Assembly (NCBI GenBank): GCA_930633495.1
Contig: CAKNFJ010000001.1
Span: forward strand, 4,115,001 to 4,179,000
Direction of reading: 5' to 3'
From: Hyphomicrobiales bacterium
Lineage (GTDB): Bacteria > Pseudomonadota > Alphaproteobacteria > Rhizobiales > Beijerinckiaceae
DNA: 64,000 bases
The translations under genes were made by a program, and so were the position numbers. The notes beneath the pieces are model-generated. The model was given only the letters and a program-made list of their open reading frames with translations, was not told where the DNA came from and did no database searches. Positions 36,983 through 46,241 of this stretch are shown here, piece by piece. Position 1 is the stretch's first letter. Each line of letters starts with the position of its first letter.

Positions 36983-39310
36983 ATGGATCCGTTGGCAGAA
37001 CTCAAGCAGACCTTCTTCCAGGAATGCGAGGAGCTTCTCGGAGCGCTGGAGCAGAAGCTCCAGGCGCTCGAAGAGGGCTCGATCGATCCCGAGGACGTCA
37101 ACGCCGCCTTCCGCGCCATCCATTCGATCAAGGGCGGGGCCGGCGCCTTCGGCTGCACCGAGCTGGTCGGTTTCGCGCATGTCTTCGAGGCTTCGCTCGA
37201 CCATTTGCGGTCCGGCCGCGTCGCGATCGAGGATGCGCCCTTCACGCTGTTCCTGCGTTGCTCGGACGCGGTCGCCGATCTGGTCGCGGCCGCGCGCAAC
37301 GACGAGCCCGCGACGGAGCGCCCGGATCTGCTGGCCGCGCTCGAACAGGTCGGCAAGGAGCCGGCTGCGCCGGCGCCCGCGCCTGTCCCCGCACCCGCTC
37401 CGATCGTTGCTCCCGCGCCCGTCGCTCCGGTCGCGGACAGCGATGCGCCTCCCGGCATCGCCGCGCTCGGCAACCTGCTGGCGATGGTCGAGGCGAAGAC
37501 GGCCGCGCCCGGCAAGCCGGTCGACGATGGCTGGGACGACGAGCCTGTCGCGGCGCCCGTGCCGGCCCCCGCCGCCGACAAGCCGGGGCGGAACCTGCGC
37601 CTGCGCATCACACCGGAAAACGACCTGTTCCGCCGCGTGATCGAGCCGCGCGTCGTGCTCGGCTCGCTGCCGGCGGACGACATCGTCGCGATCCGCTGCG
37701 ATCTGAGCCAGGTGCCGCCGCTGGAAAGCATCGACGTCACCGATTGCTGGATGCGCTTCGAGGTCGACATGCGCACCGAGCTGTCGATCGAGGATTTGCA
37801 CGGGCGCTTCGACTTCAGCCTGGCGAACGAGGAGTTCGAGATCGAGACGCTCGCGGAGGACGAGGCCGAAGCGGTGCTTCCGGTAGAGCCCGTCCGTGCG
37901 GAGCCCGAGGTTTCGAACTCCGTTGCCGCCGACCTCTCGGCGATCCTCGCCCGGCTCGGCCCGGCGCCCGAGGTTTCGAGCGCACCCGAAGCGCCGCCTG
38001 CGCCGGTGCCCGTCGTCGCTGCGCCCGTCCAGGCGCCGGTCGCCGAAGCGCCGGCGGCCGCGCGCGCCGCCGCGCGTCCGCCCGCCAATGATCAGTCCGC
38101 GCGCCAGCGGCAGGCCGTCAGCGTGCGCGTTGACCTCGACCGAATCGACAAGCTGATGAATCTCGTCGGCGAGATCGTCATCACCCAGTCCATGCTGGTC
38201 GAATGCGTCCGCTCGCTGCCCTATGACGTCCACGCCAAGACCGCCGAGGGCATGCTGACCCTGTCGCGCCAGACCCGCGAGCTGCAGGACCATGTCATGG
38301 CCGTGCGGGCGCAGCCGGTGAAGGCGGTGTTCCAGCGCATGCCGCGGCTGGTGCGCGAACTGGCGCAGACGCTCGGCAAGGAGGTGCGCCTGGTCCTGGA
38401 AGGCGAGAACACCGAGGTCGACAAGACGATCATCGAGGAACTCGCCGATCCGCTGACCCACATGATCCGCAACTCGATGGATCACGGGCTGGAGACGCCG
38501 GACGAGCGCGCCGCCGCGGGCAAGCCGCGCGAGGGCACGATCAAGCTGATCGCCGAGCATCGTGCCGGCCGCATCGTCATCTCGGTCACCGATGACGGGC
38601 GCGGCATCGGGCGTGAGCGGCTGCTGGCCAAGGCCCGTTCGCGCGGTCTCGTCGGCGCCGACGAACGGCTGGCGCCCGAGGAGATCGACCAGCTCATCTT
38701 CGCCGCCGGCCTCTCCACGGCGGAGCAGGTCAGCGACATTTCGGGCCGCGGCGTCGGCATGGACGTCGTGCGCCGCAACGTCGAATCGCTCGGCGGGCGC
38801 ATCAGCGTCGATTCCGAGCCCGGCCGCGGCTGCAAGTTCACGCTGGCCCTGCCGCTGACGCTGGCGGTGCTCGAAGGCATGGTGATCCGTTGCGGCGACG
38901 ACCGCTACGTTATCCCGATCGCCTCGGTCATCGAGACGCAGCATCTCGCCTCGACGCCGATCGAGCGCCTGCCCTTCGGCCAGGAGGTGCTGCGCTGGCG
39001 CGGCGAGGTGACGCCGCTCTACCGGCTCGGCGCGGTGATGGGTTCCACCGGCACGACCAACGAGAACATCATCATCATTGCCGAGAACGAGCGCGGCAAC
39101 AATGTCGGCATCGCCGTCGACGAGATCGTGGGCCAGCAGCAGGTGGTGGTGAAGAGCCTCGAGGCGAATTACGGCACCGTCAACGGCGCCTCGGCGGCAA
39201 CCATTCTCGGCGACGGTCTCGTCGCCCTGATCCTGGATATCGACTCCATGCTGCGGCTTGCCGGCTCCGGCAGCCGGACACCCGTGTCAGACCTCAAGAT
39301 GGCTGGATGA
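36983..39310 (+). CDS. cheA: chemotaxis histidine kinase CheA
   Basis: A 775-residue kinase. The P1 Hpt domain carries the phosphorylated H47 in AAFRAIHSIKGGAGAFG. A proline- and alanine-rich linker (about 130-155) and an acidic middle part stand in place of a typical P2 domain. P3 dimerisation is followed by the P4 ATPase with N box LTHMIRNSMDHGLE, G1 VTDDGRGIGRE and G2 DISGRGVGMDVVRR. P5, the CheW-like end, binds receptors. The start at 36983 follows the cheY stop closely. The cheW start overlaps its stop. Confidence 0.96.
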   Translation: MDPLAELKQTFFQECEELLGALEQKLQALEEGSIDPEDVNAAFRAIHSIKGGAGAFGCTELVGFAHVFEASLDHLRSGRVAIEDAPFTLFLRCSDAVADLVAAARNDEPATERPDLLAALEQVGKEPAAPAPAPVPAPAPIVAPAPVAPVADSDAPPGIAALGNLLAMVEAKTAAPGKPVDDGWDDEPVAAPVPAPAADKPGRNLRLRITPENDLFRRVIEPRVVLGSLPADDIVAIRCDLSQVPPLESIDVTDCWMRFEVDMRTELSIEDLHGRFDFSLANEEFEIETLAEDEAEAVLPVEPVRAEPEVSNSVAADLSAILARLGPAPEVSSAPEAPPAPVPVVAAPVQAPVAEAPAAARAAARPPANDQSARQRQAVSVRVDLDRIDKLMNLVGEIVITQSMLVECVRSLPYDVHAKTAEGMLTLSRQTRELQDHVMAVRAQPVKAVFQRMPRLVRELAQTLGKEVRLVLEGENTEVDKTIIEELADPLTHMIRNSMDHGLETPDERAAAGKPREGTIKLIAEHRAGRIVISVTDDGRGIGRERLLAKARSRGLVGADERLAPEEIDQLIFAAGLSTAEQVSDISGRGVGMDVVRRNVESLGGRISVDSEPGRGCKFTLALPLTLAVLEGMVIRCGDDRYVIPIASVIETQHLASTPIERLPFGQEVLRWRGEVTPLYRLGAVMGSTGTTNENIIIIAENERGNNVGIAVDEIVGQQQVVVKSLEANYGTVNGASAATILGDGLVALILDIDSMLRLAGSGSRTPVSDLKMAG

Positions 39311-39819
39311 CCATGACCCTCCAACTCGGCGAAAAGCACTTCTCGTCTGCGCAGCCGGAAGCGGCGGCGCGTCGGATCGTCACCTTCAAGGTCGGCGACC
39401 GCACCTTCGGCATCGATGTCGGCATGGTCCGCGAGATCAAGGGCTGGCAGGCGACGACGCCGCTGCCGCATGCGGCCCCGCATGTGCGCGGCGTTCTCAA
39501 CCTGCGCGGCGTCATCCTCGCCGTCTACGACCTGCGCACCGCGATCGGCATGGGCGTCACCGACGCCACCGCGACCCATGTCATCGTCGTCGTGGACGTC
39601 GAGGACAAGACGGCGGGCCTGCTGGTCGACTCGGTCTCGGACATCGTGGATGTGCCGGTTTCCGCGGTTCGCCCTGCTCCCGACCTGGAGCGCGACGAGC
39701 ACGGCCTGATCGAAGGCCTCGTCCTGCTCGACAGCGACATCGTGGCGCTGCTCGATCTGGCGGCCGTCATCCGCGACGGCGGTGGCGAAACCCAGGTCAA
39801 GACCAGCCGCGCCGCCTGA
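39307..39819 (+). CDS. cheW: chemotaxis coupling protein CheW
   Basis: A 170-residue adapter that links receptors to CheA. The CheW fold is clear in RIVTFKVGDRTFGIDVGMVRE, VRGVLNLRGVILAVYDLR and GLLVDSVSDIVDVP. The ATG overlaps the cheA stop in ATGA, so the two proteins are probably made in balanced amounts. A second ATG six bases on is possible. Confidence 0.95.
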   Translation: MTMTLQLGEKHFSSAQPEAAARRIVTFKVGDRTFGIDVGMVREIKGWQATTPLPHAAPHVRGVLNLRGVILAVYDLRTAIGMGVTDATATHVIVVVDVEDKTAGLLVDSVSDIVDVPVSAVRPAPDLERDEHGLIEGLVLLDSDIVALLDLAAVIRDGGGETQVKTSRAA

Positions 39820-39885
39820 GCATATTTTCTGCGATTGCCCGAGCGTAGCGTCCAGGCGGGCCAGAACAAGAAACGATCGGACCTC

Positions 39886-41703
39886 ATGGGCAGCGCGCTC
39901 GGCCCCCTTTCGCGACTCTCGGTCAGCCAGCCGCTGATCGCGGCCGGTTCCGCGGCCCTCGCCGGAGGATTCGCCTGGTACACGGCGTCAGCCGGGGCGC
40001 CCGTCATGGGCGCATTGGCCGTTTCGGCCGTGGCGCTGCTCGGCGGGCTTGCCGCCTGGGGGGCGAACCGCTCGGTCGCCAAGCTCGCGCGCGCTGCCGC
40101 GCGTGTGACGGAAGAGAGTGATCAGGCTTTGCCGGAGGTCGGCGGAAGCCATGAAGCCGCCGAGCTGTCGCGCGCGCTCGCCAGCTTGCAGGAAGACGCT
40201 CGGGAAGCCGTGCGGCTGCGCGCTGCGCTCGATCACGGCCGCGCCAATGTCATGATCTGCGATCCGGGCGGCCGGGTCATCTATGCCAGCAAGGGGCTGC
40301 TGCGCTTCTTCGGGGAGGCGCAGGAGGATTTCCGTGCCGCGTTCCCGGGCTGCTCGGCCAAGGACATGCTCGGGCGGGTGATGGAGCGCGTGCGGGCCGA
40401 ACCCCGCCTCGCCACGGGGCCGTCCGTTCGCCTGACGCTTGGGCGACGGATCGTGTGCCTGACGCTGACGGCCATCGAAGCCGATGACGGCCGAAGCCTC
40501 GGCACGGCCGTGGACTGGCACGAATTGACCGAGGAGCTGGCTGTCGCCGCGGAAGTCTCGCAGGTGATCGAGGCCGCCGTCGAAGGCGATTTCTCGCGGC
40601 GGATCGCGCCGAAGGGTAAATCCGAGACCGTCGCCCGTATAGCCGAGGGCATGAACCGCATCAACGGGCAACTCGAAGAGGCCTTCGAAGGAATCGGCGC
40701 CGTGGTCGAGGCCCTGTCGGAAGGCGACCTGACCCGCCGCATGGGCGGGCGTCACTCCGGCCGGCTGGGCGAGCTTCAGGACGAGCTCAATGGCGCGCTC
40801 GGGCTGATCGCGGAACGGATCGAGATGGTCCGTGCGACGGCCGGTTCCGTCTGCCATGTCGCCAGCGACGTCAACGGCATTGCGACGGACCTTGCAGCGC
40901 GCACGGACAAGGTCGCCACCGAGTTGGGCGATGCCTCGGGCACGGCGGCGGAGATCGCGGCCTCGGTCGGGCGCAGCCATGAGCGTTCGCGGGAAGCGAG
41001 CGAACTCGCGGGCTCGACCATGGGCGTCGCGCAGGAAGGCCAGAACGTCGTCGCGAAGGCGGTCGGCGCGATCGAGCGGATCGAGAGCTCGTCGCTGCGG
41101 ATTTCCGAGATCGTCGGGGTGATCGACGAGATCGCGTTTCAGACCAACCTCCTGGCGCTCAACGCGGCGGTCGAGGCTGCACGCGCGGGAGACGCCGGCA
41201 AGGGTTTCGCGGTGGTGGCTTCCGAAGTGCGCTCGCTCGCCCAGCGCTCGGCGCAGGCCGCGAAGGATATCAAGGGCCTGATCGCGACCTCGAACGGTCA
41301 AGTCGCGGAAGGCGTCGGCCTCGTGCGCGAGACCGGCGAGACGCTCGGCCGCATCGTCGCGGCGGTGAGCAAGGTGTCCGCGACCGTTGCGGAGATTTCA
41401 GCCGTCAGTGCCGAGCAGGCACGCGGCATGGCAGGGATGAGCCGAAGCGTGTCGCAAGTGGACAAGGGGCTCCGGCAGAATGCCGATCTGGCAGGGCATG
41501 GCGTCGATGCGGCCGGCGAACTCGCCGATCAGGTGGCGACATTGAGCCAGATCGTCGAAACCTTCCGGCCTGCCGGGATGCCGACGCGTGTGGAGCCGCC
41601 GCATGCCAGGCGGGCCCTGCCGGCGACGACGGCTTCCGAGCCGGGAGTTCCGATGCGCGCTCCGCCGCGCCGCTTCACGGCCGGCGGACGGATGCAGGGT
41701 TGA
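39886..41703 (+). CDS. methyl-accepting chemotaxis protein with PAS-like domain
   Basis: A 605-residue receptor. Two N-terminal helices (about residues 15-65) form a short membrane hairpin with almost no periplasmic loop. A PAS-like domain (about 110-215, [20 protein letters not shown]) follows, then HAMP-like segments ([32 protein letters not shown]) and a canonical signalling tip ([20 protein letters not shown]). It should sense an internal cue such as redox or energy state. A TTG at 39835 would extend it, but the ATG at 39886 fits better. Confidence 0.88.
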   Translation: MGSALGPLSRLSVSQPLIAAGSAALAGGFAWYTASAGAPVMGALAVSAVALLGGLAAWGANRSVAKLARAAARVTEESDQALPEVGGSHEAAELSRALASLQEDAREAVRLRAALDHGRANVMICDPGGRVIYASKGLLRFFGEAQEDFRAAFPGCSAKDMLGRVMERVRAEPRLATGPSVRLTLGRRIVCLTLTAIEADDGRSLGTAVDWHELTEELAVAAEVSQVIEAAVEGDFSRRIAPKGKSETVARIAEGMNRINGQLEEAFEGIGAVVEALSEGDLTRRMGGRHSGRLGELQDELNGALGLIAERIEMVRATAGSVCHVASDVNGIATDLAARTDKVATELGDASGTAAEIAASVGRSHERSREASELAGSTMGVAQEGQNVVAKAVGAIERIESSSLRISEIVGVIDEIAFQTNLLALNAAVEAARAGDAGKGFAVVASEVRSLAQRSAQAAKDIKGLIATSNGQVAEGVGLVRETGETLGRIVAAVSKVSATVAEISAVSAEQARGMAGMSRSVSQVDKGLRQNADLAGHGVDAAGELADQVATLSQIVETFRPAGMPTRVEPPHARRALPATTASEPGVPMRAPPRRFTAGGRMQG

Positions 41704-41707
41704 GGCC

Positions 41708-42586
41708 ATGTCCAGACTGACCCCGATCCCCACCATGCCATCGTTCCAGCCGGCCACGGCCGATATCACCCTGACGCGCGAGGACATGGGCTTCATCGCG
41801 AAGCTGGTCTACGAGCAGGCCGGCATCGTCATCCGCGAGCATAAGGAGGCGATGACGCGCGGCCGGCTCGCCCGGCGCGTCAAGGCGCTCGGCATGGGGT
41901 CGGTCGCCGAATACTGCGCCTTCCTGAAGACGCCCCAGGCGGCGGGCGAGCTGCCGGAGCTGATCAACGCGGTCACGACCAACCACACCGCCTTTTTCCG
42001 CGAGCGCCACCATTTCGACCATCTGCGCAAGGACGTGATGCCGCGCCTCCTGCAGGACCGAGCGGGTCGACGCGGGCGCATTCGCATCTGGTCGTCGGCC
42101 TGCTCCTCGGGTGAGGAGGCCTACACGATCGCGGCGTCCTGCCGCGAGGTGATGGGCGCGCGCAGCGACCTCGATTTCCGCATCCTGGCGACCGATATCG
42201 ACACCGACATTCTGGCGCGCGCCGAGGCCGGCATCTATCCGGTCGACCTGTTCGAGCGGCTGCCGGCCGATGTGAAGCCGATGCTGAGGCTGGAGGCCGG
42301 AGCCGGGCGAGGCGAGGCCCGGATCAGTGAGGACCTGCGCCGGCTGATCGCCTTCAAGCGATTGAACCTCATCGAGAAATGGCCGATGAGCGGGCCGTTC
42401 GACGTGATCTTCTGCCGCAACGTCTTCATCTATTTCGACGCGCAGACCAAGGCCTCGATCCTCGATCGCTTCGTGGCGATGCTGTCGCCCGGCGGTTTCC
42501 TCTATCTCGGCCATTCGGAATCGCTGCCGCAACCGCATCCGCATCTGCGTCTGATCGGCCGGACCATCTACGAGAGGACTGCATGA
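41708..42586 (+). CDS. cheR: chemotaxis protein methyltransferase CheR
   Basis: A 292-residue enzyme that methylates receptor glutamates with SAM. Landmarks are TNHTAFFRERHHFD, SAM motif IWSSACSSGEEAYTIA, and DVIFCRNVFIYFD. The N-terminal helical domain binds the receptor. The beta-subdomain that docks on receptor pentapeptides is short. It starts five bases after the receptor gene and its stop overlaps the cheD start. Confidence 0.95.
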   Translation: MSRLTPIPTMPSFQPATADITLTREDMGFIAKLVYEQAGIVIREHKEAMTRGRLARRVKALGMGSVAEYCAFLKTPQAAGELPELINAVTTNHTAFFRERHHFDHLRKDVMPRLLQDRAGRRGRIRIWSSACSSGEEAYTIAASCREVMGARSDLDFRILATDIDTDILARAEAGIYPVDLFERLPADVKPMLRLEAGAGRGEARISEDLRRLIAFKRLNLIEKWPMSGPFDVIFCRNVFIYFDAQTKASILDRFVAMLSPGGFLYLGHSESLPQPHPHLRLIGRTIYERTA

Positions 42587-43176
42587 GCGTCACCCGGTCC
42601 TCCCGCCGCTATTTCGACCCTCGTTTCGAGGCGACGATCATCACCGTCGCTCCGGGCGAGCATGAGATCACCTCGGCCAAGGACGAGATCGTCGCGACCG
42701 TGCTCGGTTCGTGCATCTCGGTCTGCATGCGCGATCCGCATGTCGGTGTCGGCGGGCTCAACCATTTCCTGCTGCCGAAGAACAATGGCAGCTCCGATGC
42801 CAGCGCAGGCGAGCGCTACGGCGACACGGCAATGGAGATGCTGATCAACGGCCTGCTCAAGCGCGGGGCGAGACGCCAGAATTTCGAGGCCAAGGTCTTC
42901 GGCGGGGCGCGGGTGCTCTCGGGTGCGACCATGCTGGCGATCGGCGACAACAACATCGCCTTCGTCAACGAGTTCCTGCGGGTCGAGGGCATTCCCGTCG
43001 TCTCGAAGGATGTCGGCGGCACGCGCTCGCGGCGCATCCACTACCAGCCCTCGACCGGGCGGGCCTGGGTGCAGCATGTCCAGCCCACGGCGCGCGACAG
43101 CGGCCAGGAGCAGGAAATCGCCTATCTCAACCGGCTCAAGAGCCAGCCGGTGGCGGGCGAAGTGGAGGTCTGGTGA
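42583..43176 (+). CDS. cheD: chemoreceptor glutamine deamidase CheD
   Basis: A 197-residue enzyme that deamidates specific receptor glutamines and so prepares methylation sites. The catalytic cysteine is in VLGSCISVCMRD and the histidine in GGLNHFLLP, as in the family. The ATG overlaps the cheR stop (ATGA), and the stop TGA shares a base with the cheB start. CheD is common in alphaproteobacterial che operons that lack CheZ. Confidence 0.95.
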   Translation: MSVTRSSRRYFDPRFEATIITVAPGEHEITSAKDEIVATVLGSCISVCMRDPHVGVGGLNHFLLPKNNGSSDASAGERYGDTAMEMLINGLLKRGARRQNFEAKVFGGARVLSGATMLAIGDNNIAFVNEFLRVEGIPVVSKDVGGTRSRRIHYQPSTGRAWVQHVQPTARDSGQEQEIAYLNRLKSQPVAGEVEVW

Positions 43177-44270
43177 TGAGCGTCGCGACCTCCGCCGCGG
43201 TGCCGGTCACGGTTCTGGTCGTCGACGATTCCGTGCTGATGCAGAAGCTGATGACGAAGATCATCGACGCTGCGCCGGGGTTCAAGGTGATCGGCGTCGC
43301 CGGCAGCGCGGAGGAGGGCTGGGACGCGATACAGGAGCTGCGTCCGGACCTCGTGACGCTCGATCTCGAGCTGCCGGGCCGGCACGGCCTCAAGCTGCTC
43401 GCGCGCGTCCTGAAGCAGGACCCGCTGCCCGTGCTGATCGTTTCGGCTTTCGGCGGGCCGGGCGCCGACAACACCATCCAGGCGCTTGAACTGGGCGCCA
43501 TCGACTTCATCGAGAAGCCGGACGGCACGACCCACACGCTCGACGGCTTCATGAAGCATCTCGTCGCCGGGCTTCAGCGCGCGGCCGCCAGCCGCAAGGC
43601 GATCTCGGCCCGGCAGACGGTCCAGGCCGGTGCGATGGCCCGTCCCGGCGCCGTGCGCGAGCCGGCGCGCGTCGGTAGAACCACCCTGATCGCGATCGGC
43701 GCCTCGACCGGCGGCGTTCCGGCCGTGCAGACCGTGATGCGCGATCTCGCGCATCTGCGGATACCGATCGTCGTGGTTCAGCATATGCCGCCGGGATACA
43801 CGGCGAAATTCGCGGGGCGGCTTGCGACCGCGACCGGGCTCGATGTCCGCGAGGCTGTGGATGGCGACCGGCTGCGCTCCGGGATGGCGGTGGTGGCGCC
43901 GGGTGGCCCGCGCCATCTCGAGATCGAGGAGCGGCGCGGGGAGCTGGTCTGCGTCCTGAAGGAGGGTCCGCTGGTCAGCGGTCACTCGCCTTCCGTGGAC
44001 GTGATGTTCCATTCGGTGGCGCGCAGCGCGGGCAGCCATGCGGTCGGCATCCTGCTCACCGGCATGGGGCGCGACGGTGCAGACGGTTTGTTAGCCATGC
44101 GCAAAGCGGGCGCGGAGACGTTAATCCAAAGTGGTGAGACCTGCGTGGTAAACGGGATGCCGAAAGCGGCCTTCGAGCTTGGAGCAGCCGACAGAATCGT
44201 TCCGCTCGGCCAGATCGGCGCGGCGGTCGGGCAACTGATCGGCGAGCGCCCGAACCAGCGGAGCGCGTAA
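43176..44270 (+). CDS. cheB: chemotaxis response regulator methylesterase CheB
   Basis: A 364-residue two-domain protein. The receiver has DD in LVVDDSVLM and phosphoacceptor D63 in VTLDLELPG. The methylesterase domain has the active-site Ser in IGASTGGVPA, His in VVQHMPPGYTAKFA and Asp in LLTGMGRDGADG. It removes methyl groups from receptors and opposes CheR. It overlaps the cheD stop by one base. Confidence 0.96.
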   Translation: MSVATSAAVPVTVLVVDDSVLMQKLMTKIIDAAPGFKVIGVAGSAEEGWDAIQELRPDLVTLDLELPGRHGLKLLARVLKQDPLPVLIVSAFGGPGADNTIQALELGAIDFIEKPDGTTHTLDGFMKHLVAGLQRAAASRKAISARQTVQAGAMARPGAVREPARVGRTTLIAIGASTGGVPAVQTVMRDLAHLRIPIVVVQHMPPGYTAKFAGRLATATGLDVREAVDGDRLRSGMAVVAPGGPRHLEIEERRGELVCVLKEGPLVSGHSPSVDVMFHSVARSAGSHAVGILLTGMGRDGADGLLAMRKAGAETLIQSGETCVVNGMPKAAFELGAADRIVPLGQIGAAVGQLIGERPNQRSA

Positions 44271-44280
44271 GGAGAATATG

Positions 44281-44667
44281 ATGTCAAAGGCCAGAAGCGA
44301 CTTCCGCATCCTGGTGGTCGACGACCAGAAGAGCATGCGCGGCCTGGCGACCTATTTCCTGAAGCAGATCGAGTTTCAGGACATCGACGAGGCGGAGAAC
44401 GCCCGCGAAGCGCTGATGAAGATGCAGACCAAGCGCTACGATCTGCTGCTGCTGGACTGGAACATGGACGGCATGAGCGGCATCGACCTGCTGCGCGCCA
44501 TCCGTTCGGTGCCCGAGCTCAACCAGATCAAGATCATCATGGCGACTTCGGAGCGCTCGGTCGACAAGATGGACGAGGCGACCAGCAACGGCGCCGACCA
44601 TTATGTGGTGAAGCCCTATGAGCTGCGCGATCTCGAGGTGCGGGTGAAGAAGGTCCTCGCCTGCTGA
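44281..44667 (+). CDS. cheY: CheY-type response regulator
   Basis: A 128-residue receiver, the second canonical CheY of the operon. The pocket is complete: DD in LVVDDQKSM, phosphoacceptor in LLLDWNMDGMSG, Thr in IIMATSERS, and Lys in YVVKPYEL. AAGGAG at 44269-44274 lies six bases before this ATG; an ATG three bases earlier is too close. In rhizobia one of two CheY proteins turns the motor and the other drains phosphate. A terminator follows, so it is the last gene of the operon. Confidence 0.93.
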   Translation: MSKARSDFRILVVDDQKSMRGLATYFLKQIEFQDIDEAENAREALMKMQTKRYDLLLLDWNMDGMSGIDLLRAIRSVPELNQIKIIMATSERSVDKMDEATSNGADHYVVKPYELRDLEVRVKKVLAC

Positions 44668-44695
44668 GTCCTTCGGTCTCGCCATCGTGATGCGG

Positions 44696-44726
44696 AGCCC
44701 CGTCGCCACCGGCTGCGGGGCTTTTT
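44696..44726 (+). terminator. intrinsic terminator of the chemotaxis operon
   Basis: A 7-base-pair stem (agccccg at 44696-44702, cggggct at 44716-44722) with an inner gcc/ggc pair in the loop is followed by tttttgcttt. It lies 28 bases after the final cheY stop. Confidence 0.85.
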
Positions 44727-44769
44727 GCTTTGCGGCATGATCGGTCGCCGTGTTGCAGGGAGACGCATC

Positions 44770-45339
44770 ATGAGCATGTCACGCCGGGAATGGGTCGCTG
44801 GAGCCGCCGGCATGGTTGCCGCACCCCTGGCTTCGCTTCGGGCATCGGCGCAGGCGGCCGCAGGCGGCCATGCCTTCGGTTTCGACCGGCCCGGTGGCGC
44901 GCGCCTGCCGCTCGCTGACTATCACGGCCGACCGATCCTGGTGGTCAATACCGCGACCCGCTGCGGCTATGCCGGCCAGATGGCGACGCTGGAACAGCTG
45001 TGGCAGCGCTACCGGTCGCGCGGAATGATGTTGATCGCCGTGCCGAGCAACGATTTCGGCGGGCAGGAGCCGCTGGAGGGCGCGGCCATTGCCGAGGCGG
45101 CCCGGCAGAGCCATGGCGCGACCTATGCCTTCGTCGAGAAGACGGCGGTTCGCGGGCCGGAGGCGCATCCCTTCTATCGCTGGGCCGCCGCGGAACGCCC
45201 GGCCGAGACGCCGCGCTGGAACTTCCACAAATACCTGATCGGCCGCGACGGCGCGCTAATCGGCGGCTATCCCTCCGCGACCGACCCCCTCTCGCCGCAA
45301 CTGGTCCAGGCGATCGGGCGGGAGCTTCAGGCGGGGTGA
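44770..45339 (+). CDS. glutathione peroxidase family protein, probable Tat export
   Basis: A 189-residue thiol peroxidase that should reduce hydrogen or lipid peroxides. The peroxidatic cysteine is in VVNTATRCGYAGQM, with VPSNDFGGQEP and PRWNFHKYLIG providing the other conserved residues. The N-terminus SRREWVAGAAGMVAAPLASL ending in RASAQA looks like a twin-arginine signal, so the protein may work in the periplasm. AGGGAG precedes ATG 44770. Inside the cell it would be an odd length; with the signal removed it fits the family. Confidence 0.85.
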   Translation: MSMSRREWVAGAAGMVAAPLASLRASAQAAAGGHAFGFDRPGGARLPLADYHGRPILVVNTATRCGYAGQMATLEQLWQRYRSRGMMLIAVPSNDFGGQEPLEGAAIAEAARQSHGATYAFVEKTAVRGPEAHPFYRWAAAERPAETPRWNFHKYLIGRDGALIGGYPSATDPLSPQLVQAIGRELQAG

Positions 45340-45366
45340 GCTGGCCGGTCAGGGTTCGAACGAGGG

Positions 45367-45460
45367 CGTCATTCTCGGGCTTGACCCGAGAATCTCTTTC
45401 AGAAGGAGGCTCGCGGCGCCTCCTCGGCATGAGATGCTCGGGTCAAGCCCGAGCATGACG
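45367..45460. repeat. intergenic nested inverted repeat, GTCAT/ATGAC-capped
   Basis: The gap between the convergent peroxidase and mog genes consists of a left arm (45367-45396, with attctcggg/cccgagaat), a right arm (45431-45460, with atgctcggg/cccgagcat) and a central hairpin aggaggc/gcctcct. The two arms are reverse complements of each other except for one pair of changes that preserves the palindrome in each. The ends read GTCAT and ATGAC. Confidence 0.8.
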
Positions 45461-45465
45461 TGCCG

Positions 45466-45999
45466 CTACTTCTTCGGCCGAAATGCCGCGATCACGGCCG
45501 GATCGGTTTCGAGATAGGGCCCTTCGATCAGGTCGATGCAATAGGGGATCGCCGGCATGACCGCGTCGAGGCACTCGGCGATGGCGCGGGGGCGCCCGGG
45601 CAGGTTGACGATCAGAGTCTTGCCGCGGATGCCGGCCGTCTGGCGCGAGAGGATCGCGGTGGGAACCTTGGCGAGGCTGACCTGACGCATCAGCTCGCCG
45701 AAGCCGGGCATCGGCTTTTCGACGACATCCTCGGTCGCTTCCGGCGTGACGTCGCGTGGAGCGGGGCCGGTTCCGCCGGTGGTGACGACGAGGCAGCAGC
45801 CGACCCGGTCGGACAGCTCGATCAGCGTGTCGGCGATCAGGCTGCGATCGTCGGGGATGATGCGCTCGACCGCCTCCCAGGGCGACGTCAGCACCTTTGC
45901 CATGTAGTCGCGGATCGCGGGGCCACCCTCGTCGGCGTAGACGCCGGCCGAGGCTCGGTCCGAGACCGTGACAATCCCAATCAGGGCGGCTGTGCTCAT
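45466..45999 (-). CDS. mog: molybdopterin adenylyltransferase
   Basis: A 177-residue enzyme that adenylates molybdopterin before molybdenum insertion. The MoaB/Mog signature is complete: IGIVTVSDRASAGVYADEGG at the start, LVVTTGGTGPAPRDVTPEAT in the middle and LIVNLPGRPRAIAE near the end. The length and the final AIPYCIDLIEG favour Mog over MoaB. No other cofactor gene is in the window. Confidence 0.92.
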   Translation of the reverse strand: MSTAALIGIVTVSDRASAGVYADEGGPAIRDYMAKVLTSPWEAVERIIPDDRSLIADTLIELSDRVGCCLVVTTGGTGPAPRDVTPEATEDVVEKPMPGFGELMRQVSLAKVPTAILSRQTAGIRGKTLIVNLPGRPRAIAECLDAVMPAIPYCIDLIEGPYLETDPAVIAAFRPKK

Positions 46000-46060
46000 C
46001 GATCGTCTCCTGTATGGGCTCTAGTGGCTGTTGACATTGGATTGTAACGGCGTCGACCCA

Positions 46061-46203
46061 CACCCTTGTCATTCCGGGGCTTCGCGCAGCGAAGAACCCG
46101 GAACCCACGACCGGGCGACCGGCCGGCAACGAGGTATGGAATCTCTCACCCAGTCGTGGGTTCCGGGCTCACGCCTGCGGCGCCCCCCGGAATGACAAGG
46201 GTG
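46061..46203. repeat. intergenic nested inverted repeat, GTCAT/ATGAC-capped
   Basis: The outer arms are a perfect 19-base inverted repeat (cacccttgtcattccgggg at 46061-46079 and its complement at 46185-46203). Inside, gaacccggaacccacgac (46094-46111) pairs with 46153-46170 with a single mismatch. The outer arms contain the GTCAT and ATGAC motifs. It fills most of the 242-base gap upstream of mog; no gene is visible there. Confidence 0.8.
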
Positions 46204-46241
46204 GTTCCAACCAGAAACCATCCAGCAATCGTCCACATTCC

